Notes: a model not told the origin generated them from the letters alone. Shown: positions 26,875 through 35,279, counted from the first letter of the stretch. The stretch: DNA of 64,000 nucleotides from Thermobaculum terrenum ATCC BAA-798 (GCF_000025005.1 NC_013525.1:1390501-1454500); one strand, 5' to 3'. A program made the numbers and translations.

Positions 26875-27231
26875 TTACTTCTCTACCGGCAGGCCCTTCT
26901 CACTCCAAGCTTTGATTCCACCTTCAAGGTTATAGGCCTGCCTGACTCCAACTGCGGCTGCCATCTCAGCTGCGACTGCGCTCCGCTGGCCAGATGCGCA
27001 AGAAAATATCACCTTCTGGTCTGGAGATACATACTTGGTGGGATCTGATAAGAAGGTTTGAAGAGGCACGTGCCTGGCCTTGGGCATGTGACCCTCATCC
27101 CACTCATTCTGCTCGCGCACATCTATAAGGACGGCCTCGCCGCTCTCGACCATGCGGTAAGCTTCCTCTGGAGGTATGCGGTCAAACGGTTCTTGAGTTT
27201 CTTCTTCATCCTTTGCAAGACGGTAAGGCAT
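26875..27231 (-). CDS. Single-domain rhodanese
   Basis: A 118-residue rhodanese-fold sulfurtransferase with EAVLIDVREQNEWDEGHMPKA and the active loop Cys78 in FSCASGQRS, followed by NLEGGIKAWSEKGLP. The cysteine carries a persulfide, so the protein could hand sulfur to the CysO-like carrier encoded upstream in the same cluster; that link is inferred from known MoeZ/CysO systems. It is the last gene on the minus strand of the sulfur island, 22 bases after the JAMM gene, and ends at a hairpin. Confidence 0.92.
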   Translation of the reverse strand: MPYRLAKDEEETQEPFDRIPPEEAYRMVESGEAVLIDVREQNEWDEGHMPKARHVPLQTFLSDPTKYVSPDQKVIFSCASGQRSAVAAEMAAAVGVRQAYNLEGGIKAWSEKGLPVEK

Positions 27232-27253
27232 GTCTTTTCCTCCTGTAAAGTTT

Positions 27254-27694
27254 CTAGCAGCAAACTATAGGCTTTTCTTCCCCTGGCTCAGTATTGACTA
27301 CTCTAATCCCCTGTTCCCTAACATCTCCATCAATTATGTAAAAAGCCCGTAGCCTGGGATTATCTCTATCCTCAAGGCTACATATGAACTGTAGGACATC
27401 CGGATAGAATCGGGCAAAATCCTTGTCCATCTGAGAGGGATACGCCTCGCTTGAGGGATGGGAGTGGTAGATGCCGTAGAGCTCCCACCCTTTCTCTTCG
27501 ATCTCCATCATCACCTTAAATTGTTCCTGAGAGTCCATGATAAACATAGCCATAGGGTTCTCAGCTGAGTTTTTCACTCTATAGACCTGTATTGGGTCGG
27601 GGTTGCCTGCTATAAGTCCGCATATCTCATTAGGCCAACCTTCCTGTGCATGCTGGACTATAGCTTCGTAGATCTTTCTAGGTAGTTCTACCAT
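27254..27694 (-). CDS. JAMM/MPN metalloprotease, Mec+-like
   Basis: A 146-residue zinc isopeptidase of the JAB1/MPN/Mov34 family. The complete JAMM signature is present: Glu23 (NEICGLIAG), His77 and His79 (YHSHP), Ser87 and Asp90 (YPSQMDKD). The nearest known counterpart is Mec+ of Mycobacterium tuberculosis, which cuts newly made cysteine from the end of the carrier CysO. Here it lies in the same cluster as a CysO-MoeZ fusion and CysM, so the same reaction, plus cleavage of the fusion after its Gly-Gly, is the likely job. The protein ends in Cys-Cys. Confidence 0.9.
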   Translation of the reverse strand: MVELPRKIYEAIVQHAQEGWPNEICGLIAGNPDPIQVYRVKNSAENPMAMFIMDSQEQFKVMMEIEEKGWELYGIYHSHPSSEAYPSQMDKDFARFYPDVLQFICSLEDRDNPRLRAFYIIDGDVREQGIRVVNTEPGEEKPIVCC

Positions 27695-27716
27695 ACGCCC
27701 TCAACACATCCTCTGC

Positions 27717-28214
27717 TTAGATTTCAACTTTATGAATTCTACCCGTTTCAACATCATAGATGGCAGGCGTAATGATCGTGTCTTTGGCCAGGAGACCAGA
27801 GCCAAGTAACTTGCGTATGTCCTCCCTCAGGCTCTCCTCATGGCTGGTGAACGGTAGGAAATCCAACCCAGAGGCATCTACATTTAGATCCTGTTTGATC
27901 TTGTCACGAAGCTGCTCATTGGTGAAGCTGAGCATACCGCACTTTGTGTGCTGGATGATCGCGACTTCGCGAGTGCCAAGCAACTGCTGAGATATCACCA
28001 GGGATCTTATCACATCCTCGGTAATGCGACCTCCAGCGTTGCGTATCACGTGAGCATCACCCAGATCTAAACCCAGAGCGCTGATGGGATCGATGCGGGC
28101 ATCCATGCACGTGACTATAGCTATATGCCTCCTAGGGGGCGCAGGCAGATCGCCATAATTGAAACTTTGAGCGTAGCTCTGATTATTCGCAAGCAACTCA
28201 TCGAATACGGACAC
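27717..28214 (-). CDS. Beta-class carbonic anhydrase
   Basis: A 165-residue enzyme that interconverts CO2 and bicarbonate. Zinc ligands are Cys36 (TCMDAR), His89 and Cys92 (HTKCG), with the Asp38-Arg40 dyad, all typical of small beta carbonic anhydrases. GTG 28214 is chosen since GGGAGG lies five bases upstream; the longer frame would cross a terminator hairpin. It sits between the JAMM and methanethiol-oxidase genes. Its link to sulfur metabolism is not obvious, though CysM-type cysteine synthesis and bicarbonate metabolism often cluster. Confidence 0.92.
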   Translation of the reverse strand: MSVFDELLANNQSYAQSFNYGDLPAPPRRHIAIVTCMDARIDPISALGLDLGDAHVIRNAGGRITEDVIRSLVISQQLLGTREVAIIQHTKCGMLSFTNEQLRDKIKQDLNVDASGLDFLPFTSHEESLREDIRKLLGSGLLAKDTIITPAIYDVETGRIHKVEI

Positions 28215-28229
28215 TTTCACCTCCCAAAA

Positions 28230-28265
28230 CATGGGTATGACTGGGCACTCCCAATCATACCCATG
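28230..28265 (-). terminator. Terminator after the SBP56 gene
   Basis: A 16-bp stem with one mismatch (CATGGGTATGA... / ...TCATACCCATG) and a four-base loop, followed on the minus strand by TTTT and then the ribosome binding site of the carbonic anhydrase gene. It may only partly stop transcription. Confidence 0.75.
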
Positions 28266-28287
28266 ATACAAAATTCAGCTCTATAGA

Positions 28288-29634
28288 CTATTGAAAGATC
28301 TCGGTAGTGCAGTCGCCTCCGGGCAGGTGCATCTCATGAGCCCGAGCTGTGCCGAAATCAACGTAGAAGTTCTCATCCAGCTTCATCCCGCCATCGGGAT
28401 CGCAGTCTATCTTGAGCATCCAAGACTTAAGTTCTGGGTAGAACTGGTTATCCCACGAGGAGTAAAGAGAGTTGGTCACGTACAGCCGGCGACCATCCAT
28501 AGATAGCTGTAGCATCTGAGGGCCGCCTTCGAGCTTGCGACCATTCATGTACACTGGCTGCAGGACTCCTCCGAGCCATACCTGTCCTGTAAGCTTGGGA
28601 TTGGCTGGATCGGAGATATCATATTGGCGCAGGTCACCATGCAACCAGTCAGAGAAGTAAAGGAATCTGTCGTCCATAGAGACCACTAAGTCGGTGATAA
28701 GGCCCGGCACCGGGAAAGGCCAGCCCTCGACATCCTTTGGCTCAACCTGAATCACCTTCTGCGCTTTCCATTCACCATCCTCTTTGTACCAGCGCCAGAT
28801 GGCACTACTAAGGGCTGCGCCAACGAAGCCTGTTTCGGCATCTGGGTTATGCAGCCACCGGACTTCGAGCGGGATCGAACCTTCCTCGCCTAGATCGATG
28901 CTCTGTACGACCCTCTTCTCAGATAGGTCCCAGAAGTGTATGCTGTGGCCATACTTCCCCTCTTGGACATCCTGCAGGTTAAAGCCATCCTGGAAAGTCT
29001 TGGGTGCAGCCCATTCGCTAGAGATAAGGGTGTTCTTCCTAGGTTGATACCAGAAGTCATAGTTGAACTGTATTTCCCCGGGTCTAGCCTCCCACCTGCC
29101 AAGCACGTCGAAGTTCTTAGCATCCAGCACAGCGAACCCGCCTGGAGTATCGCCGTTCTCATCGCCGAGCATGCTTATGACGACTACCTCGCCGGGCATG
29201 CAGTGAACGGTGTGGGGTGCCGAAAGGCCGGTCTTCCGTTTGATCTCCTCGCCAGGTATCACTTTGGCAATCTCAGGATGGCGGGGATCGGTCATAACAT
29301 CTATTATGTGGACGTTGGTGCTCCGGAATCCGGGCACCACTATGTACTGGCGATTGAGGTTAGTGTGGCAAGCGCTGCTGCATACTTGCCATCCAAAGTG
29401 GTGCAGCTCATCACCCTTATTGGGCATGTATGTCTTGTGAATTATCTGACCGTACGTATCGGAATCGGGATTGACGTCCACCACCGCTAGAAAATCTGGC
29501 TCATCAACTCCTGTACCAGTGTGCAGAGAGGCAACATAGACTATCTCTTCCCTCGGGGCCTTTAGGGCCTCTTCAGGCGATGCATAACCAACCCTATGGC
29601 CGATGCCGTGGGCGTGATCATCATGGGACTGCAT
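28288..29634 (-). CDS. Selenium-binding protein SBP56 / methanethiol oxidase
   Basis: A 448-residue beta-propeller protein of the SELENBP1/SBP56 family. EIVYVASLHTGTGVDEPDFLAVVDVNP at the start, HHFGWQVCSSACH, GLSAPHTVHCMPGEVVVISMLGDENGD and YFSDWLHGDLRQYDI are hallmark segments, with histidines that bind copper in the characterised enzymes. Known members oxidise methanethiol to formaldehyde, H2S and H2O2. The H2S could feed CysM and the H2O2 could be cleared by the Mn-catalase 4 kb away. It has its own terminator. Confidence 0.9.
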   Translation of the reverse strand: MQSHDDHAHGIGHRVGYASPEEALKAPREEIVYVASLHTGTGVDEPDFLAVVDVNPDSDTYGQIIHKTYMPNKGDELHHFGWQVCSSACHTNLNRQYIVVPGFRSTNVHIIDVMTDPRHPEIAKVIPGEEIKRKTGLSAPHTVHCMPGEVVVISMLGDENGDTPGGFAVLDAKNFDVLGRWEARPGEIQFNYDFWYQPRKNTLISSEWAAPKTFQDGFNLQDVQEGKYGHSIHFWDLSEKRVVQSIDLGEEGSIPLEVRWLHNPDAETGFVGAALSSAIWRWYKEDGEWKAQKVIQVEPKDVEGWPFPVPGLITDLVVSMDDRFLYFSDWLHGDLRQYDISDPANPKLTGQVWLGGVLQPVYMNGRKLEGGPQMLQLSMDGRRLYVTNSLYSSWDNQFYPELKSWMLKIDCDPDGGMKLDENFYVDFGTARAHEMHLPGGDCTTEIFQ

Positions 29635-29663
29635 CTTCGCTACCTCCTATAGCTTTAAAGTAA

Positions 29664-29692
29664 TTATGGGAGGCGATGCGCACCTCCCATAA
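29664..29692 (-). terminator. Terminator between sulfurtransferase and SBP56 genes
   Basis: A 10-bp perfect stem TTATGGGAGG / CCTCCCATAA with a nine-base loop, followed on the minus strand by TTACTTT. It lies 10 bases after the sulfurtransferase stop. Confidence 0.75.
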
Positions 29693-29701
29693 CACCGTTA
29701 C

Positions 29702-30568
29702 CTAGCGCTCTATGGGTGCCCCTACGACGCTGCCCCACTCGGTCCAGGAACCGTCGTAGTTGCGTACATCCTTGTAGCCCAGCAGCTCGTGGAGCACGAA
29801 CCAAGTATGGGCGCTGCGCTCACCGATCCTGCAGTAGGTGACCACCTCCTTATCGGGTGTAATGCCCTGATCCTGGTAGATCTTGCGTAGTTCTTCAGGA
29901 GATTTGAAGGTGCCATCCTCGTTGACCGCGGTGCTCCAGGGAATGTTCTTGGCACCAGGTATATGCCCGCCTCTCTGGGCACCTTCCTGAGGCAGGTTCT
30001 CAGGAGCCAGCAGCTCACCAGAGAATTCCTTGGGGCTACGGACATCAACCAGTCCTACATCTGGCCTTCCAAGTACCTTCATAACCTCATCCCTTAGAGC
30101 CCTGAGCTGTGGAGTGGGTTCAGGAGCCTTGTAGTCTGTCCTAGGATAAGAAGGTACATCGTTGGTGAGCTCTCGCCCCTCCTCAAGCCACTTCTTGCGG
30201 CCACCATTCATGAGTTTGACGTTATTGTGACCATAAAGCTTGAAGAGCCAGTAAGCGAAGGCAGCGAACCAGTTATTGTTGTCACCGTAGAGGATTACAG
30301 TGGTATCAGGAGTGATGCCCGATCTCGAAAGCAGGTCCTCCCACTGCTCCTTATTGGGGATATCGCGGACTGGCTGCTGCTGTAGGTCCTGCTTCCAGTT
30401 CCAGGCGATGGCACCTGGAATGTGGCCCTGCTCGTAAGCCGAGGTATCTACATCCACCTCAATGATACGGATGTTGGGGTCATTGAGGTGCTGAGCCACC
30501 CACTCCGTGCTTACCAGTGCGTCAGGATTGGCGTACTGCTGAGTAGTCTGCTCCACCGATTGGGTCAT
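29702..30568 (-). CDS. Thiosulfate/3-mercaptopyruvate sulfurtransferase (two rhodanese domains)
   Basis: A 288-residue tandem rhodanese. The inactive N-terminal domain covers residues 15-140 and the active one 165-285, with the catalytic Cys in [17 protein letters not shown] and the family end [13 protein letters not shown] 30568 follows GAGGAGG. CysA2/A3/SseA-type sulfurtransferases of this class supply sulfur to MoeZ-activated carriers in Mycobacterium, and the fusion gene lies directly upstream here. It is probably the sulfur donor for the CysO domain. Confidence 0.92.
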   Translation of the reverse strand: MTQSVEQTTQQYANPDALVSTEWVAQHLNDPNIRIIEVDVDTSAYEQGHIPGAIAWNWKQDLQQQPVRDIPNKEQWEDLLSRSGITPDTTVILYGDNNNWFAAFAYWLFKLYGHNNVKLMNGGRKKWLEEGRELTNDVPSYPRTDYKAPEPTPQLRALRDEVMKVLGRPDVGLVDVRSPKEFSGELLAPENLPQEGAQRGGHIPGAKNIPWSTAVNEDGTFKSPEELRKIYQDQGITPDKEVVTYCRIGERSAHTWFVLHELLGYKDVRNYDGSWTEWGSVVGAPIER

Positions 30569-30653
30569 GTCTTTCCTCCTCAATTATCGATTTGATTTCC
30601 ATTTGCAACAAATCTCATGCAAGATTGCTCTTGCAGCGATCCAAGCTTAGGGA

Positions 30654-31748
30654 CTACCCGATGAGGGCAGTCTCGTGAGGCACCCCGCAGAACTCAACGT
30701 AGTCTATGGGCTCGGTGATAGTGGGGTGCTCACCACATACCGGACAATTGGGATCCTTGCGCAGCTTCAGCTCTCTGAACTCCGTGTTGAGAGCATCGAC
30801 TATCAGCATGCGTCCGATGAGGGGTTCGCCTATGCCTACTATAAGCTTTATGGCCTCCATGGCCTGTATGGAGCCGATGATGCCGCACATCACGCCCAGC
30901 ACCCCCGCCTCGGCGCAGCTCGGCACAGAGCCTGGAGGTGGAGGTGTGGGGAAGAGATCCCTGTAGCACCCATAGCCTGGTGCGTAGACCGTGACCTGAC
31001 CATCAAAGCGCATGATGCTGCCGTCTACCAGAGGCTTGCCCTCCCAGTAAGAGACGTCGTTCACCAGGTAGCGGGTCGGGAAGTTGTCCGAGCCGTTGAT
31101 CACGACGTCATACTGGCGGATTATCTCTCGGGCGTTTTCCGAGGTCAGCGGCTCATTGTGTTTGACGACGTTGACCGTGGGATTGACCCTGTGTATGGCA
31201 TCAGCAGCGGAGTCGACCTTGGGGCGTCCAAGATCAGCGTCGCCGTGAAGTATCTGCCGATGCAGGTTGCTGATCTCGACCACGTCGAAGTCGACTATAC
31301 CGATGGTACCCACCCCCGCAGCTGCCAAGTACAGAGCGGCTGGGCTCCCCAACCCGCCGGCGCCTATGATGAGTACCTTGGAGTTGATCAGCCTTCTCTG
31401 ACCCTTGCTACCGATCTCCGGCATGATTATATGCCTGTGGTACCTCCTGACCTGCTCAGGGGTGAGCTCGGCACCACCAGCCATAGCTGGCAGAATACCA
31501 ATCTTATCTCCATCATTCACAGGAGTATCAAGCCCCTGCTTGCCACGTACATCCTCACCATTGACGAAGAGGTTAATGAACCTCCTAACAGAGCCATCTG
31601 CCTCGTACAGCTGGCTCTTAAGTCCTGGGTACTGCTCAGCCAGGTTAGCCAATACTTCTGAGACATTACTACCAGATGCCTCTACCTTGGTCTGCTGGTT
31701 AGTATGTACCCTTAGAGGACCTGGTATCTGAACCTCAACCTTTGCCAT
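30654..31748 (-). CDS. CysO-MoeZ fusion: ubiquitin-like sulfur carrier joined to E1-like adenylyltransferase
   Basis: A 364-residue fusion. Residues 1-92 are a CysO/MoaD-type ubiquitin-like domain ending in PAMAGG (Gly91-Gly92); the sequence closely resembles mycobacterial CysO, e.g. RFINLFVNGEDVR and ILPAMAGG. Residues 95-364 are a MoeB/ThiF/MoeZ E1: YHRHIIMPEIG, ATP loop IIGAGGLGSPA (128-138), SNLHRQILH, CYRDLFPTPPPPG, CAEAGVLGVMCG, CPVCG and the MoeZ-like ending DYVEFCGVPH. The Cys-Tyr-Arg-Asp variant has lost one zinc Cys, as in MoeZ. Unlike MoeZ there is no C-terminal rhodanese, but one is encoded nearby. The internal Gly-Gly implies processing before thiocarboxylate formation. Confidence 0.9.
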   Translation of the reverse strand: MAKVEVQIPGPLRVHTNQQTKVEASGSNVSEVLANLAEQYPGLKSQLYEADGSVRRFINLFVNGEDVRGKQGLDTPVNDGDKIGILPAMAGGAELTPEQVRRYHRHIIMPEIGSKGQRRLINSKVLIIGAGGLGSPAALYLAAAGVGTIGIVDFDVVEISNLHRQILHGDADLGRPKVDSAADAIHRVNPTVNVVKHNEPLTSENAREIIRQYDVVINGSDNFPTRYLVNDVSYWEGKPLVDGSIMRFDGQVTVYAPGYGCYRDLFPTPPPPGSVPSCAEAGVLGVMCGIIGSIQAMEAIKLIVGIGEPLIGRMLIVDALNTEFRELKLRKDPNCPVCGEHPTITEPIDYVEFCGVPHETALIG

Positions 31749-31804
31749 GAGTTATCCCCCTTGATGGTATGGTCTTTACAAAAATCTTCTTGAAGAGAAT
31801 GATA

Positions 31805-32773
31805 CTATCTTGGACCCTGAAGCCTCCACAACTCGGTGGAAAGATATCTTGTGCCAGAATCTGGGAAGAGCACAACCACAACCCCATGACGGAGGGTGCG
31901 TGCTACATCAAGCGCTGCCTTCAGAGCTGCCCCGGCGCTTGGCCCAACCAGGATGCCTTCCTGTCGGGCCAGCTGCCGAGCAGCCTCGTAGGCATCCTCT
32001 GTACTCACGCCGACCTTCTTATCTATGACGCTGGCATCATAGATACCTGGTACGATGGCCGTCTCCAGGTGCTTGAGCCCTTCCAGACCATGAAACGGCG
32101 CATCAGGCTCCACACCTATGAGCTGCACCTCGGGGTTAAGCTCTTTCAGTCGGCGGCCGGTGCCCGTCATGGTGCCAGTAGTGCCAAGCCCAGCCACGAA
32201 GTGTGTCACTCGCCCTCCGGTCTGGTCCCAGACCTCGGGAGCGGTGGTGTCGTAGTGGGCCCTCCAGTTGGAAGGGTTGTTGTACTGATCGGCGTAGAAG
32301 TACTTTTCAGGATTCCTAGCGACAAGCTCCCGCACGTACCGAATGGCCCCATCAGAGCCCTCGTAAGGATCGGTATAGATAATCTTAGCCCCATAGGCGG
32401 CGATTATCCTCTTGCGCTCCTCACTGGCGTTCTCAGGCATGACGATCTCGCACTGGTATCCCTTGACAGCGCAGATCAGAGCATAGGCAATACCCGTGTT
32501 ACCGCTTGTGGAGTCTATAAGTATCTTGTCATGGGTGAGCCTGCCGTCCCTCTCAGCATCCTCTATGATGCGCAGAGCAGGCCTGTCCTTGACGGAGCCT
32601 CCTATGTTGAACCACTCGGCCTTGGCGTAAAGCTCCACGCCTGGAGAAAGCTCACGCTCGAAGCTTCGCAACCTGATCAAAGGCGTGTTGCCGATGAGGT
32701 CCAAAGGCGACTCTATAGTACCTGCCCTGTCGAGGTTGATGATTGGGTCGTTTACAGTATACGCACCATACAT
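31805..32773 (-). CDS. cysM: Cysteine synthase, CysM-type
   Basis: A 322-residue PLP enzyme. Lys62 in IGGSVKDRPA binds PLP, STSGNTGIA is the phosphate and substrate loop, and VAGLGTTGTMTGTGRRL and VVVLFPDSGTRYLS complete the fold. The length and the neighbours (CysO fusion, JAMM) point to the mycobacterial CysM type, which uses O-phosphoserine and the CysO thiocarboxylate rather than sulfide. Preference for O-phosphoserine is inferred. It is the first gene of the sulfur cluster and has a TATAAT box about 135 bases upstream that is shared with the divergent Fur gene region. Confidence 0.9.
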   Translation of the reverse strand: MYGAYTVNDPIINLDRAGTIESPLDLIGNTPLIRLRSFERELSPGVELYAKAEWFNIGGSVKDRPALRIIEDAERDGRLTHDKILIDSTSGNTGIAYALICAVKGYQCEIVMPENASEERKRIIAAYGAKIIYTDPYEGSDGAIRYVRELVARNPEKYFYADQYNNPSNWRAHYDTTAPEVWDQTGGRVTHFVAGLGTTGTMTGTGRRLKELNPEVQLIGVEPDAPFHGLEGLKHLETAIVPGIYDASVIDKKVGVSTEDAYEAARQLARQEGILVGPSAGAALKAALDVARTLRHGVVVVLFPDSGTRYLSTELWRLQGPR

Positions 32774-32907
32774 GATATGTGCCTCTCAAACTATACTATC
32801 TATAAGTGCAAAAATTCGCAATAACAATGCCAACGCATCCACTGTCTTCTACAGGATATCAGAATCAAGGAGATTTGTGCAATAGTATGGGGCTGATGGG
32901 TCGGCTT

Positions 32908-32952
32908 ATTATATGCATCCATTTGCATTTACTATCGGATATCTGTTATGAT
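32908..32952. promoter_or_regulatory. Divergent promoter region between cysM and the Fur-type gene
   Basis: On the plus strand TTGCAT (32923-32928), an 18-base spacer and TATGAT (32947-32952) form the Fur-gene promoter. On the minus strand TATAAT (32913-32908) faces cysM. Between them an ATGCA...TGCAT dyad (32913-32928) overlaps both, so one regulator could act on both genes. Confidence 0.5.
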
Positions 32953-32986
32953 TGAAATGCTATTAGTCGCATAGGGGGTACTTAGG

Positions 32987-33442
32987 GTGTCGGACACTAT
33001 TACTGTAGAGAAGGCAGCTCAAAGTCTGCAGGAAATGGGATACAGGCTTACGCCACAGAGGCTCATGATCCTGGAGGCTGTGCTCTCCAGTGAAGATCAC
33101 GTGACTGCAGAAGAGCTGTACGAGCATGTCAAAAGCAGGTATCCACATATCAGCTTCTCGACGGTCTACAGGACGATGGAGGTGCTTCGCGACGCGGGAT
33201 TCGTGACTCAGACCGACCTCGGCGGTGGCAGAGTGCAGTATCATCCGGTCGATAAAGCCAAGCATCACCACTTGATATGTCAGTCCTGTGGACACGTAGA
33301 GGAGGTAAGCGATGAGATCTTTGCGGGGCTGAGGAAGGATCTGCATCAGAAGTATGGTTTTGATGCCCTGCTTACCCACTTTGCAATCTTCGGTCGCTGC
33401 CGAGTCTGCAGGGAGAGGGAAAGTCGGCAGCCCCATCGCTAG
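32987..33442 (+). CDS. Fur family metalloregulator
   Basis: A 151-residue regulator with an N-terminal winged helix (LTPQRLMILEAVL, SFSTVYRTMEVLRDAGFV) and a C-terminal metal and dimer domain. His93-His95 (KHHHLICQSCG) and Cys98, Cys101, Cys138 and Cys141 form two CxxC pairs that bind structural zinc. Features do not decide between Fur, Zur and PerR. GTG 32987 has GGGGG eight bases upstream. It is divergent from cysM and lies just ahead of the Mn-catalase, so a peroxide- or metal-sensing role is plausible. Confidence 0.9.
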   Translation: MSDTITVEKAAQSLQEMGYRLTPQRLMILEAVLSSEDHVTAEELYEHVKSRYPHISFSTVYRTMEVLRDAGFVTQTDLGGGRVQYHPVDKAKHHHLICQSCGHVEEVSDEIFAGLRKDLHQKYGFDALLTHFAIFGRCRVCRERESRQPHR

Positions 33443-33683
33443 TAATAACACAGTAAGGTTACTATGACCTGAGCCGCTAAGTATTAGCCTGACCTTATAT
33501 TCTAGCTACGAATGGACTCACTTAAGATATTAATCTATCTAAATCTCTTATAGTGTCCATAAATTTTGATGATACATGTTCTCCACTTCTTCTTCAGATA
33601 CCCTTACTGGTATGTAGATTGCAGCGCAGGTTCTTGGCCTCTGAAGGCAAAATATAAACCACTTAAGAAAGGAGAGCGAGAGC

Positions 33684-34568
33684 ATGTATCTGAGGATAGA
33701 CAAGCTACAGGTGGAACTACCGCAACCCGAGCATCCCGATCCTAACGCCGCCGCCGCTGTACAAGAGCTGCTAGGTGGCAGGTTCGGTGAGATGTCAACG
33801 TTGATGAACTACACTTATCAGTCCTTCAACTTTCGAGGCAAGAAGAAGCTTAAGCCATATTACGACCTTATAGCCAACATCAGCACTGAGGAACTAGGAC
33901 ACATAGAGCTGGTTGCAGCCACTATCAATATGATGCTTACAGGCTCCACCAAGACGGACGAGCCCGTGAACGCGCCATTGGGCTCCGCGGTGAACTACCG
34001 CAACGTCCACCACTTCATAGTCAACGGCCAGACTGCCTTGGTGGGCAATTCTATGGGTGAAGCCTGGAGAGGAGACTATGTGTTCGCCAGCGGTGATCTG
34101 GTCCTGGATCTGCTGCATAACTTCTTCCTGGAGTGTGGCGCACGCCTCCAGAAGCTGCGTGTATACGAGATGACGGACAATCCCGTGGCTCGGCAGATGC
34201 TCGGTTACTTGCTTGTAAGGGGTGGAGTACACCAGGTAGCTTATGCCAAAGCTCTCGAGACGCTCACAGGTGTAAACGTGACGAAGATGCTGCCTGTCCC
34301 CAACATCGAGAACGCCAAGTTCCCTGAGGCCAGAAAGTTCGAGGAGCAGGGCATACACAGGACTCTGTACAGGTTCAGTCCTGAGGACTACAAGGACGTC
34401 ACACGCATCTGGACCGGTACTCACCCCACCGACGGTGGTGAGCTGACGGTGGTAGATGGCCCTCCAGCTGGAGGTGAGATTCCTGAGCTAAATGATGTGC
34501 CAGAGGAGTTCGCCCCGGGATACGATCCCGAGATGCTGGCAGAGATCGCCAAGAAGCTGATGTCCTAG
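33684..34568 (+). CDS. Manganese catalase
   Basis: A 294-residue di-manganese catalase, which converts H2O2 to water and O2. Ligands match the family: Glu36 (GRFGEMSTLMNY), Glu70 and His73 (STEELGHIE), Glu150 (NFFLECGARLQ) and His183 (RGGVHQVAYAKA). The four-helix ferritin-like core is followed by the usual extended C-terminal tail. Start ATG 33684 has AAAGGAG. A strong intrinsic terminator follows. The 240 bases upstream hold no gene; they probably hold its promoter, but I see no clear box. Confidence 0.95.
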   Translation: MYLRIDKLQVELPQPEHPDPNAAAAVQELLGGRFGEMSTLMNYTYQSFNFRGKKKLKPYYDLIANISTEELGHIELVAATINMMLTGSTKTDEPVNAPLGSAVNYRNVHHFIVNGQTALVGNSMGEAWRGDYVFASGDLVLDLLHNFFLECGARLQKLRVYEMTDNPVARQMLGYLLVRGGVHQVAYAKALETLTGVNVTKMLPVPNIENAKFPEARKFEEQGIHRTLYRFSPEDYKDVTRIWTGTHPTDGGELTVVDGPPAGGEIPELNDVPEEFAPGYDPEMLAEIAKKLMS

Positions 34569-34582
34569 CAGCACCAGCACAC

Positions 34583-34613
34583 GGGGGAGGTACTCGTACC
34601 TCCCCCTATTTTT
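34583..34613 (+). terminator. Intrinsic terminator of Mn-catalase
   Basis: Perfect 11-bp stem GGGGGAGGTAC / GTACCTCCCCC with a two-base loop, followed by TATTTTT. A textbook Rho-independent terminator. Confidence 0.95.
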
Positions 34614-34687
34614 ATGCCTTCTTACATATGACCTCATGGAACGTATTATGCGGACGTATCTGTAGAAAAAGTGTAAGGAGTAGTGTC

Positions 34688-35125
34688 ATGACTGCTATAA
34701 GGGCCAGGGGCGAGTCAGGTATAGCCCGAGGTATAGGGATGGGGCTACTTTTCGGTGCCATTAGCCTAGTGTTGATGCTGGTGCTTACCCCCATAGTTGG
34801 CACAGTAGCTCCAGCCTTAGCATCATGGGCCGTGCTGTTGATATGGATAGTGATGCCCATCCTAGCCGGCTATTTCACAAGCATCAGGCTGGGAGGAGCA
34901 TTAGCTGCAGGCGCGGTGGCTGCCGGTTTCGTAGTAGCCCCGCTGCTAGCTATGCAGACCCTTAGGTTTACCGTGTTCGCTATGAAGGTCGGCTTCACAG
35001 ACGCCAACTTCACGGGCCAACGTATCTCCGTGCTGCTCACGATAGTGGGCGCCACGATCGTCGCCGCAGCAGTGGGACTTATCCTTGGGTGGATGGGGTT
35101 CTTCCTCCGCAGGCACTCCCTATAG
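34688..35125 (+). CDS. Small membrane protein, four predicted helices
   Basis: A 145-residue protein with about four hydrophobic segments: GMGLLFGAISLVLMLVLTPIVG, ASWAVLLIWIVMPILAGYF, LAAGAVAAGFVVAPLLAM and ISVLLTIVGATIVAAAVGLIL. It has short charged loops and an Arg/His tail. ATG 34688 is chosen for AAGGAG seven bases upstream; the longer frame starts with a non-membrane head. I do not recognise the family and cannot assign a role. It is flanked by terminators and regulators and is probably a single-gene unit. Confidence 0.6.
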   Translation: MTAIRARGESGIARGIGMGLLFGAISLVLMLVLTPIVGTVAPALASWAVLLIWIVMPILAGYFTSIRLGGALAAGAVAAGFVVAPLLAMQTLRFTVFAMKVGFTDANFTGQRISVLLTIVGATIVAAAVGLILGWMGFFLRRHSL

Positions 35126-35191
35126 CTGCACATAGGTACTTTACTACAGAGTTGCTGTAATCCCTCAACCTTTAGGAATAGTGCTACCTAG

Positions 35192-35279
35192 CTTACTCAG
35201 CCTGCAGCTACTTTAGGGTATTGACTTACTGGCTGAGTAAGGATATATTCATGCCACAACTGTATTCAAAGTTTGAATA
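35192..35279 (+). promoter_or_regulatory. Promoter and operators of the padR-modAB operon
   Basis: TTGACT (35221-35226), a 17-base spacer and TATATT (35244-35249) make a good promoter. CTTACTCAGCC (35192-35202) and GGCTGAGTAAG (35231-35241) are an 11-bp inverted pair flanking and overlapping it. Downstream, TATTCAAAGTTTGAATA (35263-35279) is a perfect palindrome at about +8 to +24. Both are candidate PadR sites. Confidence 0.65.

Noticed and set aside
30675-31661. A 328-codon open frame on the plus strand, antisense to the CysO-MoeZ fusion
   Set aside because: The opposite strand has clear CysO and E1 domains in frame. The antisense product has no recognisable motif and no ribosome site, so it is a shadow of GC-biased coding.
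31769-32824. A 351-codon plus-strand frame antisense to cysM
   Set aside because: cysM is certain from its PLP motifs. The antisense frame lacks any motif and has poor start context.
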